Part shown: one piece after another, positions 1-6,747 of the stretch
How positions within the stretch are numbered: the stretch's first letter is position 1
Layout: every line of letters starts with the position of its first letter
NCBI GenBank assembly: GCA_030594725.1
Contig: JAUVEQ010000062.1
Span: 1-10,252 of the forward strand
DNA: 10,252 nucleotides
Direction: 5' to 3'
Source of the DNA: Methanobacteriota archaeon
Lineage (GTDB): Archaea > Thermoplasmatota > DTKX01 > GCA-020343715
Notes under the pieces: generated by a model
What the model was told of the DNA's origin: nothing
Database searches by the model: none
The model's input: only the letters and a program-made list of their open reading frames with translations
Translations under genes and position numbers: made by a program

Positions 1-1
1 C

Positions 2-1159
2 GGCATGTCGGTCTCCGAGGCGCTGGACAACGTGAACGGACCCATCGCCGATGCCCTCAAGATGGAGGACGCTCTGGACCAGAGGGCCATCGACCAGGTC
101 ATGATCGACCTGGACGGCACTCCCAACAAGGGCAAGCTGGGTGCCAACGCCATCGTGGGTACCTCCATGGCCGTCGCCAGGGCGGCCGCCGTCGCCCGGA
201 GGGTTCCCCTGTATCGCCACTTCCGTGAGATGGCCTGGGGGAAATTGGAACCCTCGCTAAGCTATCCCATGCCCCTGCCGATGGCCAACGTCTTCAACGG
301 TGGCAAGCACGGAGGAGGGAGGCTGGAACTACAAGAGTTCATGATCCATCCCATCGGTGCCAGCGACTTCACGGAGGCCCTCCGGTGGGTCAGCGAGGGA
401 TACCAGAACCTCAAGCGCTACCTTGTGGAGAAGTACGGACCCATGGCCAAGAACGTGGGCGACGAGGGCGGTTTCTCCGGCCCCGTGGACAGGGTCGAGG
501 ACGTGCTCAACGCCATTGTGAACTCCATGGAGGCCTGCGGTTTCACTCCCGGCAAGGACTTCGGCATCGCCCTGGACCCGGCGGCGTCCGAGTTCTATGA
601 CGCTCCCACCAACCTCTACACCGTTGAGGGCAAGCCCACCACCCCTGGTGAGATGATAGACCTCTACAAGCACCTGGCGTACATGTACCCCATCACCTCC
701 ATCGAGGACGGCCTGATGGAGGAGGACTTCGTGGGCCACGCCGAGCTCACCAAGGCCCTTGGCGACAAGGTCCAGATCGTGGGCGACGACCACTTCGTCA
801 CAAACACCAAGCGCCTCGAGCTCGGCATCCAGGCGGGCTCCTGCAACGCCATGCTCCTCAAGGTGAACCAGATCGGGACGATAACCGAGGCCATCGATGC
901 CGCCCTCATGTGCTACGACAACGACTACGGCGTCGTCGTGAGCCACCGGAGCGGCGAGACCACCGACACCACCATCGCCGACCTGGCCGTGGGCCTGTGC
1001 TGCGGTCAGATCAAGACCGGCGCTCCCGCGAGGGGCGAGCGGACGGCCAAGTACAACAGGCTGCTGCGCATCGAGGACGAGCTTGGTGACCGGGCCCACT
1101 TCCACGGCAAGGGCTTCCGCGACACCTACCGGCCCTACATTCCTAAGAACTGGAACTAG
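2..1159 (+). CDS. eno: Enolase (phosphopyruvate hydratase), 5'-truncated by the window edge
   Basis: Cytosolic glycolytic/gluconeogenic enzyme interconverting 2-phosphoglycerate and phosphoenolpyruvate. The 385 codons present align from about residue 61 of E. coli enolase, so roughly 60 N-terminal residues, including the mobile ASTG loop, lie outside the window. Visible in the fragment: the general-base region QEFMI (E112) and NVGDEGGF (E155); metal ligands D192 (LDPAASEFYD), E235 (SIEDGL) and D262 (VGDDHFVTN); catalytic Lys287 in LLKVNQIGT; and SHRSGET plus Lys338 in GQIKTG. All are family-conserved, so the enzyme should be active. The substrate loop reads NGGKHGGG rather than the bacterial NGGEHADN type. 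The C-terminus carries a tail ending PYIPKNWN that is about ten residues longer than E. coli enolase, and a decayed copy of this tail occurs at 2483-2541. The protein stops at TAG 1157-1159. No obvious terminator follows. Confidence 0.97.
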   Translation, partial: GMSVSEALDNVNGPIADALKMEDALDQRAIDQVMIDLDGTPNKGKLGANAIVGTSMAVARAAAVARRVPLYRHFREMAWGKLEPSLSYPMPLPMANVFNGGKHGGGRLELQEFMIHPIGASDFTEALRWVSEGYQNLKRYLVEKYGPMAKNVGDEGGFSGPVDRVEDVLNAIVNSMEACGFTPGKDFGIALDPAASEFYDAPTNLYTVEGKPTTPGEMIDLYKHLAYMYPITSIEDGLMEEDFVGHAELTKALGDKVQIVGDDHFVTNTKRLELGIQAGSCNAMLLKVNQIGTITEAIDAALMCYDNDYGVVVSHRSGETTDTTIADLAVGLCCGQIKTGAPARGERTAKYNRLLRIEDELGDRAHFHGKGFRDTYRPYIPKNWN

Positions 1160-1210
1160 CCCTGCTGATTCTCGGCATGAAACAGCACACCAACTTTGTC
1201 CAGGTAGGCA

Positions 1211-1224
1211 ACATATTAATATGT
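1211..1224 (+). promoter_or_regulatory. AT-rich 14-base palindrome, probable TATA region of the secreted-protein gene
   Basis: ACATATTAATATGT is a perfect palindrome and the only AT-rich island in the 100 bases between enolase and the next gene. Its centre is about 42 bases before the ATG at 1260. With usual archaeal TATA-to-start spacing, transcription would begin near 1243 and give a short leader holding the AGGGGG ribosome site. It could also be an operator. The promoter role is inferred from position only. Confidence 0.45.
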
Positions 1225-1244
1225 GGTCCTCCCAATGGAAACCT

Positions 1245-1250
1245 AGGGGG
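1245..1250 (+). promoter_or_regulatory. Ribosome binding site deciding the start at 1260
   Basis: AGGGGG lies nine bases before the ATG at 1260. It favours that codon over the in-frame ATGs further upstream (1083, inside enolase, and 1221, inside the AT-rich island). Confidence 0.45.
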
Positions 1251-1259
1251 AATCAGCAA

Positions 1260-2459
1260 ATGCCAATGCGGAGCACCCGCCCCGTCCTGGGACTCCTGGG
1301 GCTGGGGCTGCTACTTATTCTAGGCGCGGCCATGGTCGCGGCGGACGTGGAACCGAACGACGATATCGTGGATGCTGAAGTGATATTGGCCGAGACAAAC
1401 TTTGGCTCGGTGAACATGACCGACATCAGGGACCTTTACAAGATGGAGGTGGTTGGTGGAGACATCATCGGACTGTCCTTCAAGACATTGACATCCGGAA
1501 CCCAAAGCCTCCTCGTGAAGGATGGTGGGAGCCGGTTGATAGCTGTCCTAGATTCCAATGCTGGCGTGCGGGAGTCCGTCAACATCTATATCGCCTACGA
1601 GCTGGACATGGAGTGGTGGTACATCTCGGTCTCCGTTGGGGCCGAGGGGGAGGAGTCACCGGGTGAGTACGAGTTCTCCCTGTACTACGATGTTCAGGAC
1701 GATGGGGGGACGGAAGGCGACGCCCCATGCGACATCGGTAACGCCCTTAGGCTGGATGCCGGGGAGCACACGGGCGAGTACGGGTTCCATGACACCAAGG
1801 ACGTGTACCGGGTGGTCGTCAAGGGGGGATGGACCCTGGGTCTGTGTCTGGCCTGCAGCGACCAAGCGGGTCCGATGAGGGTACAGGTCTACACAGATGA
1901 TGACCTGGTCACGCCCATGAAGACCATGGAGGTGTCGGACGAGGAGTCGTGCTCGTGGTTGCTCCCCGCGGCCACACCTCTGGGCTCGAACTGGTACATC
2001 TGTCTGGAGGGGGTCACGGGAAACACGTATGGCGAGTACACCCTCACCGTTGACATGGATGAGACCGATTCCGGCCCTCCCAAGATAGTCAAGGTCACAC
2101 CCCAGAAGTTCGACCCGGAAAGGGACCTCAAGGTCGAGGTGACGATAACCGAGGACACCGAGGTGGAAGAAGCGGTCTTCCATTACAGGAAGGACGGGAA
2201 GGGCAATTGGAAGCAGCTCGTGCTCACCCTGGATGGTGCCACGTACAGCGGCAAGGTAGAGAAGGGGGACCTGGAGGGCGCAGATGAGATCGAGTTCTAC
2301 ATCGTGGCAAGCGACACCACAGGGTTCGTGGGTTCCCTCGGCTCTGAGACGGATACCGAGACGATGGGATCCTCCGGTGAGAGCCCGGGCCCTGGTGCAA
2401 TGATGGCAGTGGTCGCAATGGTCTCCCTCGTCATCTTGGGGGGAAGGCGAGAAAAGTGA
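1260..2459 (+). CDS. Secreted, C-terminally anchored protein with two PPC-like domains and an Ig-like domain
   Basis: This 399-residue extracellular protein has no recognised enzymatic function. Residues 1-28 form a signal peptide (a few basic residues, then a Leu/Gly-rich core ending AAMVAA). Mature residues 29-145 and about 150-268 look like two diverged copies of a PPC (bacterial pre-peptidase C-terminal) beta domain. The first opens with the typical VEPNDD, and the copies share DIRDLYKMEVVGG / DTKDVYRVVVKGG and the closing SPGEYEFSL / TYGEYTLTV. Residues 272-360 resemble a fibronectin/Ig-like fold (GPPKIVKVTPQKF through EIEFYIVASD). Residues 374-399 form a tail of ESPGPG, a hydrophobic stretch (MMAVVAMVSLVIL) and GGRREK, the tripartite layout of archaeosortase sorting signals. 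The frame is open upstream into enolase, but the ribosome site and signal peptide place the start at ATG 1260; ATG 1266 is also possible. Five cysteines sit mainly in the second domain. A cell-surface adhesion or binding role is only an inference. Confidence 0.85.
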   Translation: MPMRSTRPVLGLLGLGLLLILGAAMVAADVEPNDDIVDAEVILAETNFGSVNMTDIRDLYKMEVVGGDIIGLSFKTLTSGTQSLLVKDGGSRLIAVLDSNAGVRESVNIYIAYELDMEWWYISVSVGAEGEESPGEYEFSLYYDVQDDGGTEGDAPCDIGNALRLDAGEHTGEYGFHDTKDVYRVVVKGGWTLGLCLACSDQAGPMRVQVYTDDDLVTPMKTMEVSDEESCSWLLPAATPLGSNWYICLEGVTGNTYGEYTLTVDMDETDSGPPKIVKVTPQKFDPERDLKVEVTITEDTEVEEAVFHYRKDGKGNWKQLVLTLDGATYSGKVEKGDLEGADEIEFYIVASDTTGFVGSLGSETDTETMGSSGESPGPGAMMAVVAMVSLVILGGRREK

Positions 2460-2482
2460 GCCAGATGTGAAGGGAGACCTGG

Positions 2483-2541
2483 TCCACGTCAATGGCCTCC
2501 GGAAGACCCACGAGCCGTACCTTCCTAGGAACTGGAACTGG
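2483..2541 (+). pseudogene. Relic of a second enolase 3' end
   Basis: Hand alignment of 2483-2541 with the last 59 bases of enolase (1101-1159) gives 46 identities without gaps. The reading frame is shared: GLRKTHEPYLPRNWN here against GFRDTYRPYIPKNWN in enolase, nine of fifteen residues identical plus conservative F/L, I/L and K/R changes. The enolase stop TAG is TGG here, so the frame runs on to a stop at 2658 through sequence antisense to the toxin gene. No start codon with a ribosome site and no other enolase sequence is visible upstream, so this is a dead fragment. It lies between the stop of the secreted-protein gene and the stop of the convergent toxin gene. Origin by tandem duplication and decay, or by an insertion that duplicated the enolase end, cannot be told apart here. 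Confidence 0.75.
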
Positions 2542-2549
2542 GCCCAGTC

Positions 2550-3161
2550 CTACCCGACCAGTTCCACCACCCAATTCCTGATGTCACCCTTGACCTCATC
2601 CCACTCGACATCCCATACCATTGTCGGCATGGCTTCCCTGTCCGCGTCGTCGAAGTAGGAAAGGCCGTACATGAGATGGGAGATATCCTCGATTTCATAC
2701 TTCCTTCTGTACAGCGATACCATGGTACCGAGGTCGATGTCCGTCCGGCCCATCGCGTAGATGTCCAGGAAGTCCTTCCTCGAACCCCTCTGGGCCACGG
2801 CCGAGAGCTTCATGCAAGCCAGGTCCAGGAGGGTCGCCAGGCGAAACGCCATGGTCGGATGGCTCACAGGCGCCTCCAAGAGAGTGTAGGGGTAGTCCAA
2901 GAAGCTCACCGGGACCCCGTCAATGCTCCCGTGGAGGGTCCCCTTCTCTACACTGGTGACGACGAGGTCCACCCCCGTCGCCCGGAGGTCGCCCACCAGG
3001 ACCATCATGTCGGCCGACCTGGTCGGCGAGAACCAGTCCAGGTCCTGGGACCGGCGGTGCCCGAGATGTATGGCCACTGCCGTGCCCCCGCCCAGGTAGA
3101 ACCCCTTCTCGGTCATCGTAGGTGCCAGGGACGAGAGGACCACCTTGACGGGATCATCCAT
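2550..3161 (-). CDS. AbiEii-type nucleotidyltransferase toxin
   Basis: This 203-residue cytosolic protein belongs to the nucleotidyl transferase AbiEii/AbiGii toxin family (type IV toxin-antitoxin and phage abortive-infection systems); some relatives add nucleotides to tRNA or other targets. The nucleotidyltransferase core is visible: GFYLGGGTAVAIHLGHRRS (residues 20-38) with the glycine-rich motif, the metal-binding pair D40 and D42 in SQDLDWFS, and a probable third carboxylate D89 in VSFLDYPY. The C-terminal family motif DLACMKLSAVAQRGSRKDFLDIY (113-135) supplies K118, K129 and D133. All expected active-site residues are present. The gene follows its partner with a 17-base gap if it starts at ATG 3161. 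A TTG at 3203 would add 14 residues and overlap the partner by 25 bases; the shorter form matches family N-termini better. It converges with the secreted-protein gene and the enolase relic. The target is unknown. Confidence 0.85.
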   Translation of the reverse strand: MDDPVKVVLSSLAPTMTEKGFYLGGGTAVAIHLGHRRSQDLDWFSPTRSADMMVLVGDLRATGVDLVVTSVEKGTLHGSIDGVPVSFLDYPYTLLEAPVSHPTMAFRLATLLDLACMKLSAVAQRGSRKDFLDIYAMGRTDIDLGTMVSLYRRKYEIEDISHLMYGLSYFDDADREAMPTMVWDVEWDEVKGDIRNWVVELVG

Positions 3162-3178
3162 TACCTCATCGTGCCAGA

Positions 3179-3526
3179 TCAGGATGACGCCCTCCTGTGC
3201 CAAGGGTCCTTCTGCATCTCTATGACCCAGCCATCCACCTCTTCACGGGGGAGGGAGAGGACCAGCTCCCAGAAACGGAGACGCCTTGGGTCAAGACCTC
3301 GACCCTTCGTTCGAAGGAACCAGTCCCTCAGTGTTTCGTCGCCGACCGACTCCCTCAGCCAGGAGACCGCGTCCCAGTCTCCGGCCTCAAGGAACCTCCG
3401 GATGACCTGGTCCTTGTGGATACGGGGATCTAGGGTGGTCGGGTCGAGGTCCCAGAACAGGTCAGCGTACCTGGCGGGGACAGCAAGATCCGTATCGACA
3501 CCATCCTCCGACCCATCAGCGGTCAT
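3179..3526 (-). CDS. DUF6922-like protein, probable antitoxin partner of the AbiEii toxin
   Basis: This 115-residue soluble protein sits directly upstream of the nucleotidyltransferase. Residues 21-60 carry the LFWDLDPTTLDPRIHKDQVIRRFLEAGDW-type block that I recognise as the DUF6922 pattern (LFWD, LD, H-K, VI-R-LE-GD-), a small helical domain often encoded just before AbiEii-like toxins. The first 18 residues are acidic and look disordered. The start at ATG 3526 is chosen because a GGAGG (3538-3534) lies seven bases before it; the in-frame ATG at 3580 falls inside the probable promoter. Order, spacing and strand suggest one transcript, and partners of this kind commonly repress their own operon. 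Antitoxin function is inferred from context; I cannot see a classical winged-helix AbiEi domain. Confidence 0.7.
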   Translation of the reverse strand: MTADGSEDGVDTDLAVPARYADLFWDLDPTTLDPRIHKDQVIRRFLEAGDWDAVSWLRESVGDETLRDWFLRTKGRGLDPRRLRFWELVLSLPREEVDGWVIEMQKDPWHRRASS

Positions 3527-3533
3527 GTCTTCG

Positions 3534-3538
3534 CCTCC
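3534..3538 (-). promoter_or_regulatory. Strong ribosome binding site of the antitoxin gene
   Basis: GGAGG on the minus strand is seven bases before ATG 3526. It is the best-matching such site noted in the window and fixes the antitoxin start. Confidence 0.6.
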
Positions 3539-3561
3539 ATCTCGTGTCCCCGGGATACCGA

Positions 3562-3575
3562 ACGATACATTAATG
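3562..3575 (-). promoter_or_regulatory. Probable TATA region of the toxin-antitoxin operon
   Basis: On the minus strand CATTAATGTATCG is an AT-rich patch centred about 43 bases before ATG 3526, the same distance as in the secreted-protein gene. Initiation near 3542 would leave a short leader containing the GGAGG. Assignment is by position and base composition only. Confidence 0.4.
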
Positions 3576-3600
3576 GCCATACCCGTTGAATACTTTTCCT

Positions 3601-3628
3601 CGGGGCGGGTGAAAGGGATATCGCCCCG
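3601..3628 (-). terminator. Stem-loop between tgtA and the toxin-antitoxin promoter
   Basis: CGGGGCG at 3601-3607 pairs perfectly with CGCCCCG at 3622-3628 around a 14-base loop. It lies 27 bases past the tgtA stop, where the tRNA operon should end. No T-run follows in the direction of transcription (the next bases are AGGAAAAG), so it is not a classical terminator. It could stabilise the transcript end or be fortuitous in GC-rich DNA. Confidence 0.25.
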
Positions 3629-3654
3629 TCCATTGCCCTGGATCGACCACGTTT

Positions 3655-5634
3655 CTAATCCGAAACGGAGCCAGGGGTATCAACGTCGGCAAGACCCTTC
3701 CTCACCTTGGCGGCCATTCCCTTCTCGAAGGAGAGCATCTCCCGGCGGTTGAGCAGCGTCCTTCCCACGGCGAGCAGCTCATCCGCCTGGTCGACCACCA
3801 GCACCTCGTCGCCGGGCCGGATCTCCTCGTCGGCATCCACCACGAACTGGGCGAACACAGACTTGCCCTCCCTGGCGTAGGGCGCGGCGTCCTCGTCCAC
3901 GATCACCCTGAGCCGAGGCGAGGCCCATGCGGCATGGAGCTTCTGCGCCCCCGCCAACTTCAACGTGTACATGCCGTCGTGGGCGCGCATGGAAAGGATG
4001 TGTTCGCCGTCAACGATCACATTGCGGAGCTTTCCCGTCTTCTTGGAGGTGACCAGCTCCATCGTTCCGTCAATGAGCACGTCCGCCGCGCCCTCGCCGA
4101 ACTGCATGTCCGCCGTCGCCCGGGCCCGTGCCGTCATGATGTCGAAGCTCCCTCCGCGACCCTCCATCATCCGGAGCATTTCCAGGGTCTCGTCCCCGTC
4201 CCACATGACGGCCAGGGAGTTTTTGAGGTTGTGGGAGCAATGCTCCATCATGTGGTTGACCCGCTTGACGGTCTGGTCGTCCCATGGAGCGGCCTCGACC
4301 GTCTGGGCCACGGGGTAGAACTCGTCCAGTTCGATGGGGACCGGACCGAGGATCGTCTTGACGTTGAAGTGGGAGTCGGCGACCTTTAGCACCTTGGCCA
4401 TCGCATCGGCGTAGTGGCGCCCGTAGGGCCGGGAACCCTCCTCGAAACCCACCAGCACCCGCTTCTCCGGGGGTCGGTAACGGGAGAACACTCGGCGCGC
4501 GTAGCGCATGACCAGGGGCCGCCTCATGGAGAGGTGGTCGGTGTAGAACAGGGGTGAGGGCTTGGAGGTGGACTCGTAGGGCTCGAGCTGGCCGGCCTGC
4601 AGGCACAGCTCCTTGTAGCCCTCGAAGAGCAGGGGGTGGGCGCGGGAACGGCGGTCGACCAGGTCCCACAACGTCCCCTCGCGGATGGCCTCCCGCACGA
4701 TCTTGAGCTCGTCCTGGCAGGCCCAGAGGTTGTGCTCGGCCAGCTTGACCTCCCTCTCACCTTTGGGCAGCGCCCGGAGGCTCGCCCCATCGTGCTCGCG
4801 GCACACCGGGCAACCGCAGGGGCTCTCCTCCAGGTCCTTGAGATGCCGCGTGCCGTCGGGATACATCATCCGTCCCGCCTGGGCGTACTTGGCGTACGAG
4901 GAGCTGTCGAACAGGTCGCAGCCCATCAGGGCGGCGAGGGCGAATACCATGGGGTGGCCAGCGCCGAACAGGTGCACCGGCCTTCCGGGGGGCAATCCCC
5001 GCTTTGCCGCGAGGACGACCCTGACCAGGTCCCGGTAGGCGTAGTTCTCCATGATGGGCACGACGCCGCCGATGGGGTGGACCTGAACGTCCATCTCTCC
5101 CAGACGGCTGGCCATCTCCTCCCGCAGGCTGGGGAAGACACCTCCCTGGACGGTGCCCGCAAGGGCCATATCGCCCCGCAAGGCGGAGGCCTCCTCGACC
5201 CGTCCCAGGGTCTCCTCCATCCCCTCTCGGGCCTTGTCGGGCCCGTCCCATGGTTCGGTGAATACGTCCAGGGCCGTGCCCACGTCCACACTCATGTCCC
5301 GCTGGAAGGAGACGATCTCCTCGTTGGTCACCTTGACCTTGCCGTAGACGTGGGCCTGGAAGGTGCCCGAATCGGTCATCACCATGCCATGGAATCCGAG
5401 GAGGTCGTGGACGCCACATTCCAGGGCCCGCTCCCGCAGGTGGTCGTCATTTCGGATTATGTACGAGTTGGTGATGAGGGCCTGGAAGCCGAACTCGGAC
5501 GCCATCCTCTCGGGTGCTATGGTGACCTTGTGAGGATTGACGACGGGCAGGAGCGCGGGGGTGCGGACCTTGCCGTGGGGGGTGTGGAGAATGCCGATGC
5601 GGCCGGTGCAGTCCCGGTCCACCAGCTCGAACAT
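3655..5634 (-). CDS. tgtA: Archaeosine tRNA-guanine(15) transglycosylase
   Basis: Exchanges guanine 15 in the D-loop of archaeal tRNAs for preQ0, the first tRNA-bound step towards archaeosine. The 659-residue protein shows the TGT barrel at about 1-330: nucleophile D88 in MTDSGTFQ, base-recognition segments VQGG (162-165) and HLFGAGHP (221-228), and second aspartate D243 in DLFDSSSYAKYA. The zinc site is C273, C275, C278 and H301 (SPCGCPVC, then LAEHNLW). The C-terminal part holds the extra archaeal domains and ends in a PUA RNA-binding domain (about 575-650; LRVIVDEDAAPYAREGKSVF). It is about 75 residues longer than the P. horikoshii enzyme, with no frameshift visible. ATG 5634 follows the tyrosyl-tRNA synthetase stop by 16 bases, with a GGTGGT-type site just upstream, so it is the last gene of the operon. 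A split enzyme or an ArcS-type paralog is unlikely, because the catalytic and zinc sites and the PUA domain are all in one protein. Confidence 0.96.
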   Translation of the reverse strand: MFELVDRDCTGRIGILHTPHGKVRTPALLPVVNPHKVTIAPERMASEFGFQALITNSYIIRNDDHLRERALECGVHDLLGFHGMVMTDSGTFQAHVYGKVKVTNEEIVSFQRDMSVDVGTALDVFTEPWDGPDKAREGMEETLGRVEEASALRGDMALAGTVQGGVFPSLREEMASRLGEMDVQVHPIGGVVPIMENYAYRDLVRVVLAAKRGLPPGRPVHLFGAGHPMVFALAALMGCDLFDSSSYAKYAQAGRMMYPDGTRHLKDLEESPCGCPVCREHDGASLRALPKGEREVKLAEHNLWACQDELKIVREAIREGTLWDLVDRRSRAHPLLFEGYKELCLQAGQLEPYESTSKPSPLFYTDHLSMRRPLVMRYARRVFSRYRPPEKRVLVGFEEGSRPYGRHYADAMAKVLKVADSHFNVKTILGPVPIELDEFYPVAQTVEAAPWDDQTVKRVNHMMEHCSHNLKNSLAVMWDGDETLEMLRMMEGRGGSFDIMTARARATADMQFGEGAADVLIDGTMELVTSKKTGKLRNVIVDGEHILSMRAHDGMYTLKLAGAQKLHAAWASPRLRVIVDEDAAPYAREGKSVFAQFVVDADEEIRPGDEVLVVDQADELLAVGRTLLNRREMLSFEKGMAAKVRKGLADVDTPGSVSD

Positions 5635-5650
5635 GGCACCACCCTGGGAC

Positions 5651-6727
5651 CTACAGCACGACCACGAACTCTTCGTGGATCGGGTCCTTCTCGAAGCGCT
5701 CGCGCACCGGTCTCTGGAGCTCGGTCAGGGCCTTGGCCACCGCCGTCTTCAGGTCGGCTGGGTGGAGCTGGCCCGACTCGAAGCTCTCGGCCAGCATGTC
5801 GTAGGATGTGAAGTGCATGTCGCCGCCCCACTTCTCGGGGCGATCGATGGTCAGCTCTCCCATGTGGGGCATGATGATGAGCCTGCACAGCTCGGTGACG
5901 GGGTTGTCGTCCAGCTCGCCGGCCGGGCAGTAGGCCTTCTTCATCTTGCGCTCGATGTCCTCGGGAGTGTCGTGGATGAGCAGGGCGGAGTCCGGCTTGG
6001 ACTTGGACATCTTGGCGGCCACCGGGTCGTCCTTGACCGAACCGCCCGTCAGGGCGGGCAGGAGGGCGAAGTGGATTGCCACCGGGGACTTGACGGGCTT
6101 GCCCACCTTGCCCGCCACGTCGCGGCAGAGCATGTGGGCCTTCCGCTGGTCCATGCCTCCCAGGGCGATGTCCACGTCCAGGTAGTAGATGTCGGCCACC
6201 TGCATGGCGGGATAGATGATCTTGGACGCGTCAAGCTCCGACTCGTCCTCCTCGCGTCCCATGATGGTCAGGGTGCGCTTGATGCGGTTCAGGGAGGAGG
6301 CCTTGAGGGTACGGACAACGAGTTCCCAGTACTCATCGTCCTTCGCGAAGTCGGATGCCCACACGTACCTGGCCATCTCGGGGTCAACGCCCATGGCCTC
6401 GAAGACCGCCTGGAGGTACACGCCGCATCGCTTGATGCGAGGAAGGTCGGTCTCCAGCTTGTCGTTGATGTAGGCGTGCCAGTCCGCCAGGAGAATGGTC
6501 ATGTGCACGCCCGACCTCTGGAGGAGGGTGACGGTGCGGACGATCTGGAACGCCTGGGCCGTGGTCAGGAGGCCGGAGGGCTCGATGCCTATGTAGCCTG
6601 TGGGACCCTCTCGGGACAGCACCCTCTCTAGCTCATCGGGCAGGACGACCTCCTGCAGGCTCTCCATAAGTTCCTCGGCGGGAGTCTCGGTCACCGGGCT
6701 CACCGGCTGCGAAAGGGCCGAGGCCAT
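5651..6727 (-). CDS. tyrS: Tyrosyl-tRNA synthetase, archaeal type, with degenerate HIGH motif
   Basis: Class Ic synthetase that charges tRNA-Tyr with tyrosine. The 358 residues align throughout with M. jannaschii TyrRS. Tyrosine-pocket residues are kept: Y45 (YIGIEPSG; Mj Y32), and Y172, Q176 and D179 in YPAMQVADIYYL (Mj Y151, Q155, D158). GGMDQRKAHML (190-200) and KMSKS (239-243) are intact, as is the C-terminal block ESGQLHPADLKTAV (317-330) for the anticodon domain. The striking change is in the class I signature: where Mj has SGKIHLGH this protein has SGLLTTAQ (51-58), so both histidines are lost. The start is uncertain. ATG 6727 begins 20 bases after the preceding stop but lacks a ribosome site; ATG 6667 has GAGG five bases upstream but would cut into the N-terminal helix. 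The longer form has about 20 extra residues rich in Pro/Ser/Glu. It lies in an operon with the upstream unknown gene and tgtA. Confidence 0.94.
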   Translation of the reverse strand: MASALSQPVSPVTETPAEELMESLQEVVLPDELERVLSREGPTGYIGIEPSGLLTTAQAFQIVRTVTLLQRSGVHMTILLADWHAYINDKLETDLPRIKRCGVYLQAVFEAMGVDPEMARYVWASDFAKDDEYWELVVRTLKASSLNRIKRTLTIMGREEDESELDASKIIYPAMQVADIYYLDVDIALGGMDQRKAHMLCRDVAGKVGKPVKSPVAIHFALLPALTGGSVKDDPVAAKMSKSKPDSALLIHDTPEDIERKMKKAYCPAGELDDNPVTELCRLIIMPHMGELTIDRPEKWGGDMHFTSYDMLAESFESGQLHPADLKTAVAKALTELQRPVRERFEKDPIHEEFVVVL

Positions 6728-6747
6728 AAAAGAGGGTTGCGGTGGGG

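Noticed and set aside
329..1105. 258-residue open frame antisense to enolase
   Set aside because: It lies wholly opposite a catalytically intact enolase, and its Val/Gly/Leu/His-rich sequence is what a high-GC gene yields when read backwards.
1083..1259. N-terminal extension of the secreted protein into enolase
   Set aside because: The frame is open by chance; the signal peptide and AGGGGG site place the start at 1260.
2467..2658. 63-residue plus-strand ORF as a small gene
   Set aside because: Its only meaningful part is the enolase-tail relic; the rest is antisense to the toxin gene.
4636..5811. 391-residue plus-strand open frame over tgtA and the end of tyrS
   Set aside because: It crosses two recognised minus-strand genes, has no domain, and its composition is that of an antisense shadow.
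5537..6631. 364-residue plus-strand open frame over tyrS
   Set aside because: It is antisense to a conserved synthetase, low in complexity and without recognisable motifs.
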